From Scatophagus argus (Eukaryota; Chordata; Actinopteri; Scatophagidae): a stretch of DNA of 64,000 nucleotides. The notes under the pieces were generated by a model. It was not told the DNA's origin. It was given only the letters and a program-made list of their open reading frames with translations, and did no database searches. Location of the stretch: positions 19,435,001-19,499,000 of the forward strand of contig NC_058498.1 of the NCBI RefSeq assembly GCF_020382885.2, in the 5' to 3' direction. The translations under genes were made by a program, and so were the position numbers. Positions 34,998 to 64,000 of this stretch are shown piece by piece; positions within the stretch are counted from its first letter, which is position 1; each line of letters begins with the position of its first letter.

Positions 34998-37900
34998 TTA
35001 AAATCCAGGTTCTGGCTTGATGAACAAGGCAGAGAAGGCAAACGCCAGAAAAACGATCCCTCCAATGATTGTTACTATGGAAGCAAAACAAAAAATAAAA
35101 AGTTTCAATTATGGGGTGTATTATAAGACAAACAACCATTGTAAATGCTTTACATGTTCAAGGAAGACTGAACAAGCTCCTCATTCATTAGAAGTTCCTT
35201 AACACTTCTGTTTTATCTTTGCTCCTAAAAACTAAACAAGGCAATATAAGCCTGCATCCGAGTCACAAAATGTACAGAGCAGAACACCGAGTTGGACGTG
35301 TTAACATTAAGAGATGGATAATAAATTGATATGCCCAAAGAAAGTGAGAGGTGTAGTAGTGCAGTAGTATTAGGGCCACCTGAAGAGGACACTGGAACTA
35401 ACAGTGGTTTCAAAACTCGCTTAGATCTTCTGTTCCATTTAAACTGCCAGTAGATGGAAACCAAAGAACAATCCACTCCAGATTTCAGACACCAACATCA
35501 GATATGTAGCAATTCAAAATGATATCTGTGCTTGAAAACATGTTCCTCATGTCTGCCAATCAACTTACTGGGTCTTTGTTATTTACCACTACGATTTATT
35601 TAAACACACAAGACCATCTCTGTTAGCATTTTATCCTTTTCTTGGCATAAAACTACTCAAGCTACTCATAAATTCAAGAATCAGATCCAAGTAACTTGTG
35701 TCTTCGGTAGATATAATCAGGGTGTATTAAGTTGCAAGGATGGATTGTCATCGTGAAAATAAATTTAATAAATTTGTTCTTAAAAACACAACAACAACAA
35801 AAAAATCCAAGTCCAATCTCACCTGTTCTGACGGATATTTTCTGGGCAATCATTCTCCCTCCTATGACAGCCAGGCCTGTACACAAACAGTGTCCAAGTG
35901 TACCACCCACTGCAACTCCAAACGGATCCTAGGAATTAAAAAGATGCCTTTTATGTTGATGCTGTAGAAAATTATAGGTTACCTTTCCTGCATTGTCAAC
36001 AACTTCATTTACACAACAGTGAAGGGAATTTGTTGTTTGTGGTCTCAAAAAGATAACCAATGGATCTGTTGTGCATTGAGGCCACCCAAGGTTAAAATTC
36101 AGGCACTCAGTATATTGTAAGGTATTAAAACAGACAGCCGTGTGCCTCAGCGTAAAGGTAACAAACCTCCCGGGCAGCAAGAATTATAGTGGTCAGCTGT
36201 GAGCGGTCCCCCCACTCTGCCAGGAAGGTGAGGGTGAAGGCTTGGATGAAAATGGGTGAAATGAAGCTGTGCCACTTTCCCTGAGGAACAGCAGTCCCTG
36301 ATCCAGCCTCCACATCTGGAGTCCCATTAGCCAACTTGGATCGCTGAAGCTGAACAGACAACAGAGTGACAAGTGATTTTACAAAAACAAAAACAAAAAG
36401 AAGAATGAAATGCTCTATTTACATATTGAAATATGGGAGTATTTTTATAACTGTACCGACTTTCACCCCCCTACATACAGTTCCTATCACTCATACAAAA
36501 AAAGTTCATTTCGTTTACAATATAAGGGGGGCATGGTCACCTATAAGCATTTATGACAGCATATCAGCTGGTCAGGTGCAGTGTAAACGAGATCCCTCTG
36601 GAAAATATAAATGAAAATTCACTTTAAAAGCCCAATACTTCCTTCACTTCGACATATCTCCAATCCCTTTAAGGTAAGAGTAGTAAAAATTAGGCAAAGC
36701 ATTATATTTTCACATTTAAATTTTCAAGATGACACATCAAACTCATTGTTTCAGTATATCTTGTTTGCCAGTGTTGGTATCAAGTATATCTGTAGTATCT
36801 TCTTCTGAGAAGCAGAACACTGTGAGAGTTTTCCTGCTGATAAAGTAACATGAACCAGTCCCTGACTGAGGGAAACGGTGCCCATACTGCTTCTGTTAAT
36901 TATGTATGGTTACTTATTCACAGTGACATTGTGCTACTTGAGGTGTTGAAGATAAGACTGCAAAGTGTTGGCTTACCTCTTCGTCTTTCTTTTTGATCTC
37001 TGCCTGTACCTCCTCTAGCTCCTCCTGGCCTTCATCTGGACTCATTTTCAGCCCCTCTCTCAACATGCGTACACCAAATATGGCAAACAAAGCTGTAGAC
37101 ACATAGTATGTGTAGATTCTAGGGATGATGGTGGTGGCATAGCCAAACAGCACTGGGGGGGATGGATACAACAATTACTTTAGGATTACTCAGCAAGAGA
37201 TGGTGAAATAGCCAAAATATCTACCTCTACTAACCAGAGAGACAAGTCATAAATCCCAGGGCGAGCATGGCCCCTGCCAACACGGTGAGACGGTTGTAAC
37301 GCATGGCCATGATGGCTGCGATGAAAAACGTCTTGTCTCCCAACTCAGAGACGATGATGACAGAGATAGAGGCCACAAAGGCATGTATGAAACCCAGGTT
37401 TCCTTTGCTGGAGCCATCTTCAGAAACAACTGGGCTTAATGTGAGGGGACTTGAGACTTTCTGCAAAGGAAACCCACACGGTAACACGTAGCGACAGTCA
37501 GCTAAGTTACACACAGTTCATAACACAAATCAAACTTTCACGTCTGTATTGTTAGCTCCTTACTGGGGCCGCGTGATCTGGAACGTAAAAGGAGACGTAA
37601 TCTAAACTGGTGGGGACACAATGTCAGCGTGGCCCGATCACACGGTCACCTTATCTCAACTTTACTATAAATATTTGCTTTGCTAGGCACATTTAAAACT
37701 CAAAGACTAATTCACTTTATCCACCTGAGCTATAATTGGAACACAAAGTGTGTTAGCATATGCTAGCTAGGTGCTAAGAAGCAGCACCGGCGTCGAAACC
37801 TGTTCACAATCAAGGTTAATAAATCTGGATTTGGTAATAATGAAGTTAGAGCTTTTACCTCTTGTGGAGGTTGCTCTTGGATAGCTGATTTGTGTTCCTC

Positions 37901-38011
37901 TGGAACAGCAGCAACTCCGACCGACAATACAAACACGGCGGCGAGCGGAAACAAGACACACATCACATTTCTATTAGCCCGTCCGTCTCCTCCGCCGACC
38001 ATGAGAGGCAT
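34998..38011 (-). CDS. tmem165: TMEM165, Golgi cation/proton exchanger (306 aa)
   Basis: UPF0016/GDT1 family multipass protein of the Golgi. It supplies Mn2+ (and exchanges Ca2+/H+) for glycosyltransferases; human loss causes a congenital disorder of glycosylation. Six coding exons, 5' to 3' on this strand: 38011-37859, 37460-37235, 37152-36977, 36349-36167, 35928-35823, 35074-34998. All phases close. The two family motifs are visible: SELGDKTFF in exon 2 and AEWGDRSQLTT in exon 4. The acidic/lysine-rich linker (DEGQEELEEVQAEIKKKDEE) between the two halves is conserved with human. A hydrophobic signal-like stretch follows the start. The start chosen is the ATG before PLMVGG; a second in-frame Met lies three codons on. 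Human is 324 residues, the difference being a shorter N-terminal linker. It is tail-to-tail with CLOCK and tandem with SRD5A3. Confidence 0.97.
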
Positions 38012-39252
38012 AATGGCTTCCAAAACCCCGATCAAAAACAATCGATGTTTTGATTTTTCTCCTGATCATTTATTATCACCAGCAACAAAACAGGCTAACT
38101 TCATATTAGCAACATATCCAATTTGAGGAACTCTTCGCTAATACACGTCACGATCAGACCGACAAAGCGAGCTCAGGGCGGAAGTTGGATTCTTGCGGCT
38201 GAGTTTAGGACTAAACGAAGAGAAATGATTGGACTGGAGAGGAGTGATGTAAACGTAAGGATGACGTACGGACATTACAGCTCAGTGATTGGACAGTCTA
38301 CTAGTCAGTGCCAAGGATATAACTGAAAATGAGTTCAATGTCTGAGCGCATGCATATTATCACAAAATATCAAGTTTTGTTTGACACTGCAAGTAATAAA
38401 TTACACAAATTAAAAAGATCCATATTAATTATGTAATCAGTTTATCGCCAAAAGTTGACAGATATCACTATCCTCAAATGTTAGTGTGGACTCCAAATAC
38501 AAAATCATTAAAGTAAGTGTCCAGAAACTAAGCATGAAACAGATTCCAGTTTTCCTTTTATTAGCAAGATTATTCATCTAATTACAACAAAAGTGATTTG
38601 ACATTGTAGGTTCAAAATCATATGTTAAATATGTTGTTGTTGTAACACTATACTTATAGCATTTTACTTCTTATTAAGACATACCCATTTATTTTGCTTC
38701 AGCAGGAAACTTCTTGTACAAGATAAACTGGTTAATTGTAAAAAGAAAATGTTTCAACTGATGCTATAACAAGAAAAACATTCACCGAAAGCCTCAGTTT
38801 GTTTGATTTCTCCTAATTAGAAGGAATCTTTTTATTATTAAAGAACCATTTAGAACAACCTTGTCAACAGAAAAACTTGTGAGTTAAAGCAAGATAAATT
38901 TGTTTGTTGTAACAGCAAAAATGTGTTATTACATCAATGTACCTTCTTATAAGAAAAACAATTGTTTGAAATGAACAAGCGATTTGCAGTGCAATTTCAC
39001 TTTTTTTTTGTTTTACCAGTTTTAAAGAACAAGCTCACCTCTCACTTTGCTGTGAAAGGAAATTTCTGCAGCACTTCCATACCTCACACTCACTTCCAGG
39101 AACTGTCAATAATATTCAGTGATGTTCTGTTGGGAACAACTTGCAAGTCAAAGCTAACAGAAAGGTGCGATTTAGTCCTACATCTTCAGATCCTCAGAAG
39201 TCTCTGGCATTTTCAAGGACCTTAGAGTTCCCAATACTGAGACACAAACTAT
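38012..39252 (-). other. TMEM165 promoter / SRD5A3 3' UTR
   Basis: The TMEM165 5' UTR and promoter should lie just above 38011, where the sequence is richer in CpG (to about 38290). Minus-strand AATAAA signals (plus TTTATT near 38684 and 38829) could end the SRD5A3 transcript. Otherwise no gene was seen. Confidence 0.4.
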
Positions 39253-41070
39253 TCACAGCACAAACGGTATAAATGCTTTTCTATGCCGTGGGTATGACTC
39301 ATATTTGCTCATGTAAAGGTCATGACAAAGCTGTGCTGCTAGTGCCTGGTTGAAGAGCACATAAAGGACAACGAGCCACCAAGTGAGAGAAAGGCCTCCA
39401 AAAACAAAGCTCAGTGAGATGTAGATCAGAAGCTCGGCAAAGTAATGCGGGCATGACACGAGCTCGAACCATCCTCCCTTTGGCACTCTGTGAGCCAGGG
39501 TCTCAACTATTCCTGAAAGGTGTCAAGAGAACAAACAGAAAATACATCAGCCCCTATCTAACTGATAGACCAGTGGTTTATGTTACTATTCGCATCGTTA
39601 CTCTCCATCTGTGTTACCTTAAAGCTGCACTAGGTAACAAAAACAAAATTATTCATGCAGCTTTCATGGACTGTTTGTTTTCTATGTAAATCAGAAGTTT
39701 ATGTATGTCTCTACATTTGTTTTGATTTTTTTTCAAAAAAAATTAACAGTACAGCAATAACACGTCAGACAACAAAAGCAAATATGATGTTCTGTGATAA
39801 ACCTCCTATCACAAGCACACACTGATCTGCAATCCATTCTGTATCATACACCACCCTGAAAAGAATGGAAACCACTGATATTCTGTAAATAACTACAGAA
39901 CCTATTTCATATGGTATGGTGGGGAAGCACAAATTAAGCATACATCATTTGTAAACACTGGTTTCCAGCAAAGACACGGGCACAAACCTACCAGACTTTC
40001 CCACGCGAAGCCTGGCCAGCAGGACCATGGACTGATGCTGCAAGAGTGAGGCCCCAATGAAAAGTGCATTTCCTGCTACATGAAACCAGTTCAGCTGAGA
40101 AAGGAGAGTTCCAGTCCCTAGAAGAACAGCACAAACATCAACACCACATAGCACAACCAGTGAACAGTCAGTGAAGAGAAGACTAATTTCAATTTAACCT
40201 TTTCTCTGACGATCCAAGCAGAGCACCGTCAACCCCAGTGCCACATAATATCCCAGACCGAACACATACTGCACCAAATGAATGGCTCCATCCGAGAAAA
40301 CACTGACACACTGACACTCCAACAGCCTCCTGACAGAGTGGACACAGAGCAGCAGCTGCACCAGCAGAGTAGACAGCTGTGGGACTACAGGCAGTATGAA
40401 TACCAGTATCAAGCAGGAAAACACAAGCTTTGACACAGCACTAGACTGTCAGCCTACCTTGACTGTTACTGTTTGGTACACCCGTCAAAATGTCTAATAC
40501 TCCAGTGAGCCATGATGGGTATGGCTGATGCCGATATATAAAATTCAGGTATAAGACAAGAAGAAGACCATTCCAACCAACGGAGATAACATAGAAGTGC
40601 CAGAACCACCTGAAAGACGACAAAGTAGCTCATTAGTTAGTTATGATTTTGTGTGTGTGTTTCCAAATAAATTAGCATCTAATATTAGAGAACGCAGTTT
40701 GTAAGATGTTAACGTTGAAATGACTATATATCGTTAAATGCATCTGAGTATACATTACACAAATAAGTTATAAATACATCATAATATAGCTTATCACAAT
40801 TGCTCTCACTACAACTGCGCACACTGTTTCTTAAAATTACAGCTACCTTTTTGGTACATCAAACATACGGAGCCAGTCGTTTCGTTTGAGGGTTTGTTTT
40901 GTTTTTCCGTAACGAATAAGATCCTGAAATAACACGTAGAGACGACATGTTTCATATTTTCTCAGTAGGTATGGGGAGATTTTGTGGACACAGAAAGCTA
41001 CAAAGAAACATAAAGACAGAAAAGCCCACAAAACATCTAAAAGGCTCAAGCCGACCGAGCTCCAAATCAT
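39253..41070 (-). CDS. srd5a3: SRD5A3, polyprenol/polyprenal reductase (315 aa)
   Basis: ER membrane enzyme of the steroid 5-alpha-reductase family. It is needed to convert polyprenol to dolichol (recent work places it at polyprenal to dolichal) for N-glycosylation. Five coding exons on this strand: 41070-40847, 40609-40458, 40384-40199, 40117-39992, 39512-39253. All phases close. Conserved blocks include [53 protein letters not shown], and the C-terminal [27 protein letters not shown] and [12 protein letters not shown]. Several membrane spans are evident. The start is the ATG before IWSSVGLS, by analogy with family length (human 318). An in-frame ATG lies 28 codons upstream at 41154, so a longer form cannot be excluded. 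The exon number equals that of human. Confidence 0.97.
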
Positions 41071-42002
41071 TCTCAAGATCCGCGGCAGACGAGAACATTG
41101 TTTTGTGCGACATCGAAAAGACGCCGTCGGAAATTGATGGCAACAGTTCCGCATGAAACGTGAAAGCAAGAAATCCCCGCTTTCTGTTTATTCACAACAG
41201 TTGTATAATTTGTCAGGTAACTGTGTGAGACATTTGCACGGTGTTAGTGAAAAGAGCGCTTTACTTTGCATTCAGACTCTTTGAACAATATTGGAGAATG
41301 ATACAGCAGATGGCAGCAACGGAATCTCACTACTTAAAAGTGAAGCCAATCTGAGAGCAGGGACCATCCAATCAGGTGCAACAGATGCATTTCTATAGAT
41401 GAGGTTCATACACTGAAATGTTCAGACTATTAGATTAGAGATATTTTTAATAACACACTAAAAAAAGCATCAAATATCAAAGATAAAATGATTCACAATT
41501 CTGTCAGTGTTTATTATTACTATTGTTGTTGTTGTCCTGTTTTTGTATTACTATTACTACTGCATTCATGTATGCGCTGCATTTTACTGTTGAGAACTAA
41601 ATTTAATTACTTTGTAAGATCATCATATAGTTGTAAAGTCGCTGTGCCCCACATATCTCTAAAAGTTATACTTTACATGAGTTGAGTTCAGAAAAACAGC
41701 TCTGTTTTCAGCCGTGATGATGTATTTTATAGCTAATCCTTAAAAAACAAACAAACAAACAATAAAATCAGTGTTTTTTTCTTAAGAAGTGGGAGATTTT
41801 TTCCAAACCATAAAGGAACATTTAATATTCTGGTTTAGCAAAAATATTCATACTCAGAATCGCCAAATTTGGGGTTACGTGGTTTTTATAGAACAGAAAA
41901 GGTATGAAAAATTCATCTGAAAAGTAACCAGTAACTAAAGCTGTCAGACACATAAGCAGGTATTGGTAAAATTTGCCTCTGTGTATAGGATAGTATGAAG
42001 TT

Positions 42003-42170
42003 GCATAAAGTGCAGGTACTGAAGTAAAGTACCTGGAATAGGTACTTTTGTACAGTGTAAATGTGCTTAGTTACATTCTGCCACTGGTTACAAGTATTTA
42101 AGAGTAGATACTTTTATCAGCAAAATACAGTGTATGGAGTGTAAGTATCACAATTAAACATATTAAGGTG
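42003..42170 (-). repeat. Teleost 'gtactttactt' repeat, reverse copy
   Basis: On the reverse strand it gives the 'ccagtggcagaatgtaactaagcac' head and 'aagtacctattcc...ggtactttacttcag' order of the same family found at 45.3 and 60.7 kb. Confidence 0.6.
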
Positions 42171-45100
42171 TTATTTATTATCACATTTCATAAAGCTTCA
42201 TTTTAATGGTCTGAATGATGGAAGTGGACCTCACTGTTGGGTAGATAGATAGGAAGCACTGTCATCTTACATTTTGTGTGTATCTTTATCTGTTCTATAT
42301 CCTGTTAAGTACAGATAAATTGTTCAGTAAAATGAATTACATTTCCCTCTGTGGTGTAGTGGATGCTTGTGTTTTACGACACATAAATCAATCACAAGTG
42401 GATGTTCAAAGCAGTTCTTTGGAATCAAAATCTGCTTTGGTTCATCACACTTTGATCTTCAGGACAGTGTTACCAAACATGATGTCTGACCTGGTGGTCT
42501 TGGTGCTTCACTCATGTTCAGTTTTCGCTGAGCTTTCTTCTCACAGGTTCACAAGTCGCCCATGCATTCCTCCTCTCTACAACAATGCAGTAATGTGTCA
42601 AAGGAAAAAAGCATGTTTTTGTGAAAGGCCTTTGAGGCATGAGAGTCCAGGATGCCTCTTAGAGAAGCACGGTATCCTGTCTGAGGAAGCGTGGACTGTT
42701 TCCTGCTTCCCTCCCTCCTCTGTCCTCAGCGTCCCCTCTTTTTTACTGTGCCAAGAGCAGGGTCCTCAGCGGGCCCCTTAAAGATCAAGCTTGTGGGCAT
42801 CATGAAACTCCATAAAGTAAGTGTTGCAGAAGCTTCAAATCAGTGTGCATCTATTCAGACACAGTCAGAGGGAAAAATCCAAAATGTCAGAGAGAAGGTT
42901 TTGATAGCACAAATGAGACAGAGAGGCTGTTGGCTGTATACTCTTTCCTTTTAATTCAAGGTTTATAGTAGTTTAGAGACACTGTTGAAGAAAATGCTTT
43001 AAAAAGCATAAGATGTTGGGCTCAAAATTCTTGCAGTTTGTTTACTAAGCATTAAATGGCTTTGCCCCACTTACATTTTGCAACTCTCATCCCCATACTG
43101 CACAGCTTCAGTCTTGTGACCAAAGGCTCCTGTTTATACCTACATCCAGTGTACATTTTTCACACTCTATTGTTGCTTTAAGGCGTCACATTACACATAA
43201 ACACTTTCCCTCATCAAAGTTAGATGAGAAGATCAGTGCCACCAAGATGGAGCCAGCAGACTGAGCTACTCTTACCGTTGGCTTTTTAATGCCAGATAAT
43301 GATGTAGTGGTAAAGGCAGGCTTCTGAGCTATAATACTGTCCTCTTGTAGTTTGTGTGTGAGTACTGTTGTGGCAGCATGTTTTTCATGTTGTCAGCTCT
43401 CACTTGTGTGGGGAGATTTTTCTTTGTCCCTGTGCATGACCAAACCAGATTTCCTTCTGGGAATAAAGTAAATAAAGTTAATATATTACTTTTGCTTTAA
43501 TTTATACATCATGTAAACATGCTTGTCCTCCTGTTTCACCTGAGTTATGTGCACTTCTCTGCTGTCTGTATTGTGCTTTCTTTTTCATGTCAATCAAAAT
43601 AGTGCAGAGTGATTACAAAAACACCCCCGTTTTTCTATCTTTGTCTCACGCCTCCCTGTGTCTCTCTCTCTCTCTCTCCCAGTCTCTGAATGTGCAAATG
43701 CTTCATGCCCATTCTTTCTGTATTGAACACTGACCTTTGAAATCACTCTTGTGATCTCGGAGCCCAAACACAAACAGTGGCAAGGTAATTCAAAGTGTTT
43801 CTTGCTTGTGAAGACTTTTGAACAGGAGTAGTTTTTAAATGTGATTTTATTACGAACACTGTTTTTGTATTCAGTGAGCACAGAGCAACTTGTTCTAGCT
43901 CTTTATGATGAAAATAAAATTTATATACAAATATGTTTTTATGCTTTATGCTTTGGCACTATATTTTGTTTTTGTCAGTAATGGAAAAACAGGACAAAAT
44001 GCTGTATTAAAACCTGCAGACAGTGAGTGGATATCAGTTACATAAGACCCAAATACACAAATATCTTCTGAAAATAAAGTAAACATTTCCTTGTCCAGTC
44101 TTTCCATCCTCAGTTCTTTAAAACTCATCTTTTATGTTAGTCTTTGAGTCGGCTGTGTCAAGTTCAAAGCATTTGCCTAATGCTCAATGTGGAAAACCAA
44201 AGCAGATAAAAAAATGGAAAATGTTTTTTGTTTCCAGCTTATCCAGAGGCGCATTTGGTGTGGAGTGCCCTCCAGGAAGCACTGGCCAGGAGGAGGGTAG
44301 GCGTTTTAGTAGGCAGGGAGTCCCTGTAGAAGTGACCAGGCCAGGAAACATGTGGACGTTTCACGCAACATGATACCCCATCAGCTCCCTTAACCCTTCC
44401 GAATCCAAGCCAGTGTCAAAACACAAACCTCCTCCTCCTCATCAGGTGAACTGCTGCTTTCATCATGTTGAGGGAATTCTGGTGAAAAACATCGTCATAA
44501 TCAGACATGGTCTGATCAGTTTACTATTTGTGAATTGCACACACACAAATTATGAAGTTTAAACAAAAATGATATTAATATTAACTGAGCCACCAGCAAG
44601 GTTCAAATAATATCAGAAGCAATCCAGAAAAGAAATGTTTTTGTAACTAAGAAGCTTGTTGAGCTACTAAAATCAATTTATTTCACATTAATAACGGACT
44701 ACTTGTCAATGACAGGCATCAGTCACAGTCATGAGCCTGCAGACAATTATCACCACCTACAGTTTTCCTCAGCCATTTTGTGTTTTATACCAAGTTTCAT
44801 TTCACTGTTTCGGTTTTCCAACCTGCAGCTTTACTATTTTGGTGAGTTCTAAAAAACCACAAACAGTATACAGACACAGTTAGCAGCGACCTAGTCAACA
44901 GAGTGGAGGATTTAGCAGCTAAAGAAGCAGACATTTCCCTCAGGACTCCTCTGGAGACCAAAAACAGAGCTTAAAGAGAGTAAACGTTGGACCTTTTTTC
45001 ATCAGGTGGACACAACATCTGCTGGAGATATAGCTAATGTTAGTGTGTGTTTTTAACAAGTTTTGTCAAATGATGTCACTGTTCACAGTTCATGGCCCCC

Positions 45101-45324
45101 AAATTCATTAATTTTAACATGTTCAAATGAAAATGGGATTAAAAAGAACCAAATAACCCACCAGATGAGAGATTCATTTAAGCATTATAATGATGCAGCA
45201 ATTTGTTCTTTTTGAGGAAAATAACTATCCAAATTTAATTTAAAATCAAGGTTTTAAATAAACCAAATAGATTAAATAAATACCAAGGAATAATTTAATG
45301 GGATTATTAGTATCATTAATGACC

Positions 45325-45560
45325 ACTGGTGTAAAGTAAATTTATCCAAGAACTGTATTTAAGTACAGTTTTGAGGTTGACCTTCAACTTCTACTGTCAT
45401 TCTACCTTTATTAATTTACTTGTTACTTTATAATACAATATATAACTCATAAATAAATTTTGATGTGTTATTATAGATTATCCTTATTTGGTGCTTTAAG
45501 TACAGCTTCATAGTTACATTTATGTACTTTTACTTGATTAAACTCGTGAGACAGAGTAGT
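45325..45560 (+). repeat. Teleost 'gtactttactt' repeat, diverged copy
   Basis: Words such as 'cactggtgtaaagtaa', 'tgtatttaagtacagttttgagg' and 'tatgtacttttacttgatta' follow the family order. Located about 0.5 kb upstream of the KDR start. Confidence 0.55.
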
Positions 45561-45742
45561 TACACTGTTTCTACACTGTGATGTTGGTAATGTTAAGTTT
45601 AGCACCTCTACAGCTCAAAAAGAAGGAGATTAGCTACTGTGCTTTATCTGAACATTCAGAGTAAAGACGTTTCCCTGAAAAACACCGCTCAAAGTTCAGT
45701 GTTTGTCCCTCCCTCTCCAGCGGCGGTTTTCGCTTCCAGCAG

Positions 45743-45764
45743 GAGAGAGAGAGAGAGAGAGAGA
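45743..45764. repeat. (GA)n microsatellite in the KDR upstream/leader region
   Basis: About 11 GA units roughly 300 bases before the KDR start codon, in GC-rich sequence that may be promoter or 5' UTR. Confidence 0.9.
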
Positions 45765-46024
45765 CGCTCCTCCCCTGCAGGAGGCTCAGCTGAAGTGCGT
45801 CTCTCCATCCTCAGCCTCAGCTCCATGGGGACACACTGAGCCGCACTTCACAGGCTGCGGATCACCGTCCACTGCTGCTTGTTTTCATGACTTTCACACA
45901 CTTTTCTCTGCACTGGAATATAAAGCATCAGAGGTTGATGGATTACTATACAGCGGCGTAAGATTATTATTAATGCGCTGGAGTTTTTTTTTTTTTGTTT
46001 GTTTTGCTTGTTTGTCTTAATTGG

Positions 46025-46059
46025 ATGTTCATGAGGACTCTGCCCATGTGTTCTGTCGG

Positions 46060-46063
<4 letters not shown>
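46025..46063 (+). promoter_or_regulatory. Upstream ORF overlapping the KDR start codon
   Basis: ATG 46025 opens 12 codons ending at TGA 46061-46063. The stop overlaps the KDR initiator 46060-46062 in an ATGA arrangement, which could allow termination-reinitiation. A second in-frame upstream ATG lies at 46031. It depends on the transcript starting upstream of 46025. Confidence 0.5.
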
Positions 46064-62550
<16,487 letters not shown>

Positions 62551-63150
62551 CCCTCACACTTCCCCACCAACTTAACCCTGAGTCTTTTCACTGTACAGTA
62601 TTTGTTTACCTTCCACAGGTTACACACTTAAGGAACAATGACGACACCCTCAATAGAGTAGCTCAGGGTGCTGCTGTGGCCTTAAGATATTTTCACAGGA
62701 GATAACTTAATAAGTCAGCTGGGAAAAATGAAGGTTGTATGATAAGCTTGTAAGCGCAGCTCTCTTTGGACAGCCGGAGGAATGCTATCATGTTTACACA
62801 GTGAGTAAAAGGTCTGGGGAGCCGAGACACAAAGACACGCCCACTTCCTGAGGTGCAATCCACCCTCTTCCTCTATTGCAGGAAACGGCATCTGGAATTT
62901 TTAGATAATTGAATCAGCAAATGGTTTCTTTCTTTTTCTTTTTCTCTTTTTTTGTTCATTTTTAAAATTTTGTTGGCACAATGGTAAGGAAGCTGTTCTC
63001 CCAGATCAATCAGAGTTGTTTTTGTTTTTAGAGTCACATTTGTACAGTTTCTTTATGCATGTAACTGACAGTATTTTATTGAAATTGTATTACTAAACCT
63101 GCAATAAATTTGAGTAGTTTTATAAAATAAATATACCCACAGATTAACAC
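62551..63150 (+). terminator. kdr: KDR 3' UTR and polyadenylation signals
   Basis: Sequence after the TGA stop runs about 0.6 kb to two canonical AATAAA signals at 63103-63108 and 63126-63131. GT-rich sequence follows shortly after, as expected for cleavage and polyadenylation. Confidence 0.75.
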
Positions 63151-64000
63151 AGTCCTTGTGTGTTTTACTTTACTGCTGACATGCACATCTCTTGTATTTG
63201 TCAGTCTTTGTTTCTCCCAAACATGATAATCCATGAGTGTGTCTGTGTATCATACACTTCTCATTTCCTTTCTCTCTGTCTTACGCAAAGAACACAATAC
63301 TTTCTCAGCCTTGGTCACTTTGTGTGTGTGTCCTATAGGAACAATGTCCTTTCAACCTTGGGTATTTTCTTAGCTGTATTCAGCTCACAATACCCATGAT
63401 AGCCCTGCCAAGGCCAGTGTAGGCCAGTATGACAACAAACAAAGTAAAGGGCACATTTAACAAAGATTGTTTTGGAACTTTGTTTAAAGGATCCTGGATG
63501 TTTTTTCCCACACTTCCTTTAATCATGGGAGATACTGACACCTGAGAGATACTGTGTAACCTCGGTCTTGAATGTTTTTTCGAAATGTTTAAAACACTAA
63601 ATACGTATGGAGTTTCTTTAGTTTGACGATTCTGTCACTACATTGTTCTAACCCTTCATATTGTGCCTAAAACGTAAAGGTGCTGATCAGTCTGAGTGCG
63701 TGATAATGCTTGAGAACACAACATATTGTGTCTGCAATCAAGGGCAACAAACCCAGCTAATTATAGTATAGTGGAGGAAACGACAGAGGAGCCTCTGAGA
63801 AGTTGTTTCCACAACTTCCACCGTAATACCAAGGAGTAAATTTAGAAAATCCTCCCAATTATTGAAGGGGAAGGCCAGGAGGACAGCTTAATGTACAGCT
63901 TTGGTAAGAACAAAAATAGTAGAAGTGTAGGTGTGCTTGAGAAGTGCTTGTTTACAGAAAATAGACCGAAATGGTCTGTGAGTATATAACTGTACATGAA
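63151..64000. other. Intergenic DNA downstream of KDR
   Basis: No gene, repeat family or exon was recognised. The next vertebrate neighbours on this side would be KIT and PDGFRA, which were not reached. Confidence 0.5.

Larger units (their letters stand above)
41155..46024. other. Intergenic region between divergent SRD5A3 and KDR
   Basis: About 4.9 kb containing the SRD5A3 promoter at the left and the KDR promoter and leader at the right. Two copies of a teleost 'gtacttttactt' repeat are present. Short ORFs (for example 42278-42781) have no recognisable domains or splice context. No gene was supported. Confidence 0.5.

Noticed and set aside
42278..42781. 167-codon plus-strand ORF upstream of KDR
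   Set aside because: Low-information composition, no domain, no splice or promoter context. Treated as chance.

Overview
This window is teleost fish genomic DNA. The evidence is intron-rich vertebrate genes with GT-AG splice sites, teleost-type interspersed repeats and dinucleotide microsatellites. It holds a vertebrate synteny block also known from human 4q12: neuromedin U (3' exons only), CLOCK, TMEM165, SRD5A3 and KDR (VEGF receptor 2). Relative orientations (+, +, -, -, +) match the human order once the map is flipped. PDCL2, which sits between CLOCK and NMU in human, was not seen.

Layout. 0.9-1.9 kb: last three coding exons of NMU. 3.2-3.5 kb: SINE-like repeat with target-site duplication. 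4.1-4.5 kb, minus strand: unrecognised small membrane-protein-like ORF. 5.2-27.8 kb: CLOCK, with about 15 kb of 5' non-coding exons and introns, then 20 coding exons encoding 886 residues. 28-33 kb: CLOCK 3' UTR and repeat-bearing intergenic DNA. 35.0-38.0 kb, minus: TMEM165, 6 exons, 306 residues. 39.3-41.1 kb, minus: SRD5A3, 5 exons, 315 residues. 41-46 kb: KDR upstream region. 46.06-62.55 kb: KDR, 30 exons, 1353 residues, with two polyadenylation signals near 63.1 kb.

The exon models were joined by hand from splice sites. All reading phases close, from the inferred ATG to the stop, for CLOCK, TMEM165, SRD5A3 and KDR. The genes do not form one pathway. CLOCK is the circadian bHLH-PAS activator. 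TMEM165 (Golgi Mn/Ca-H exchange) and SRD5A3 (ER dolichol synthesis) both serve glycosylation. KDR is the endothelial VEGF receptor tyrosine kinase. NMU is a neuropeptide precursor.

Most notable points: KDR has a kinase insert without tyrosine; CLOCK has an extra internal polyglutamine tract, an upstream-ORF-rich leader and possible clock elements (E-box, RORE); the NMU precursor has an unusual processing site; there is an unidentified ORF divergent from CLOCK; and a composite nested repeat lies in a KDR intron. I found no clearly new multi-gene system. This is mainly a conserved vertebrate locus with lineage-specific details.
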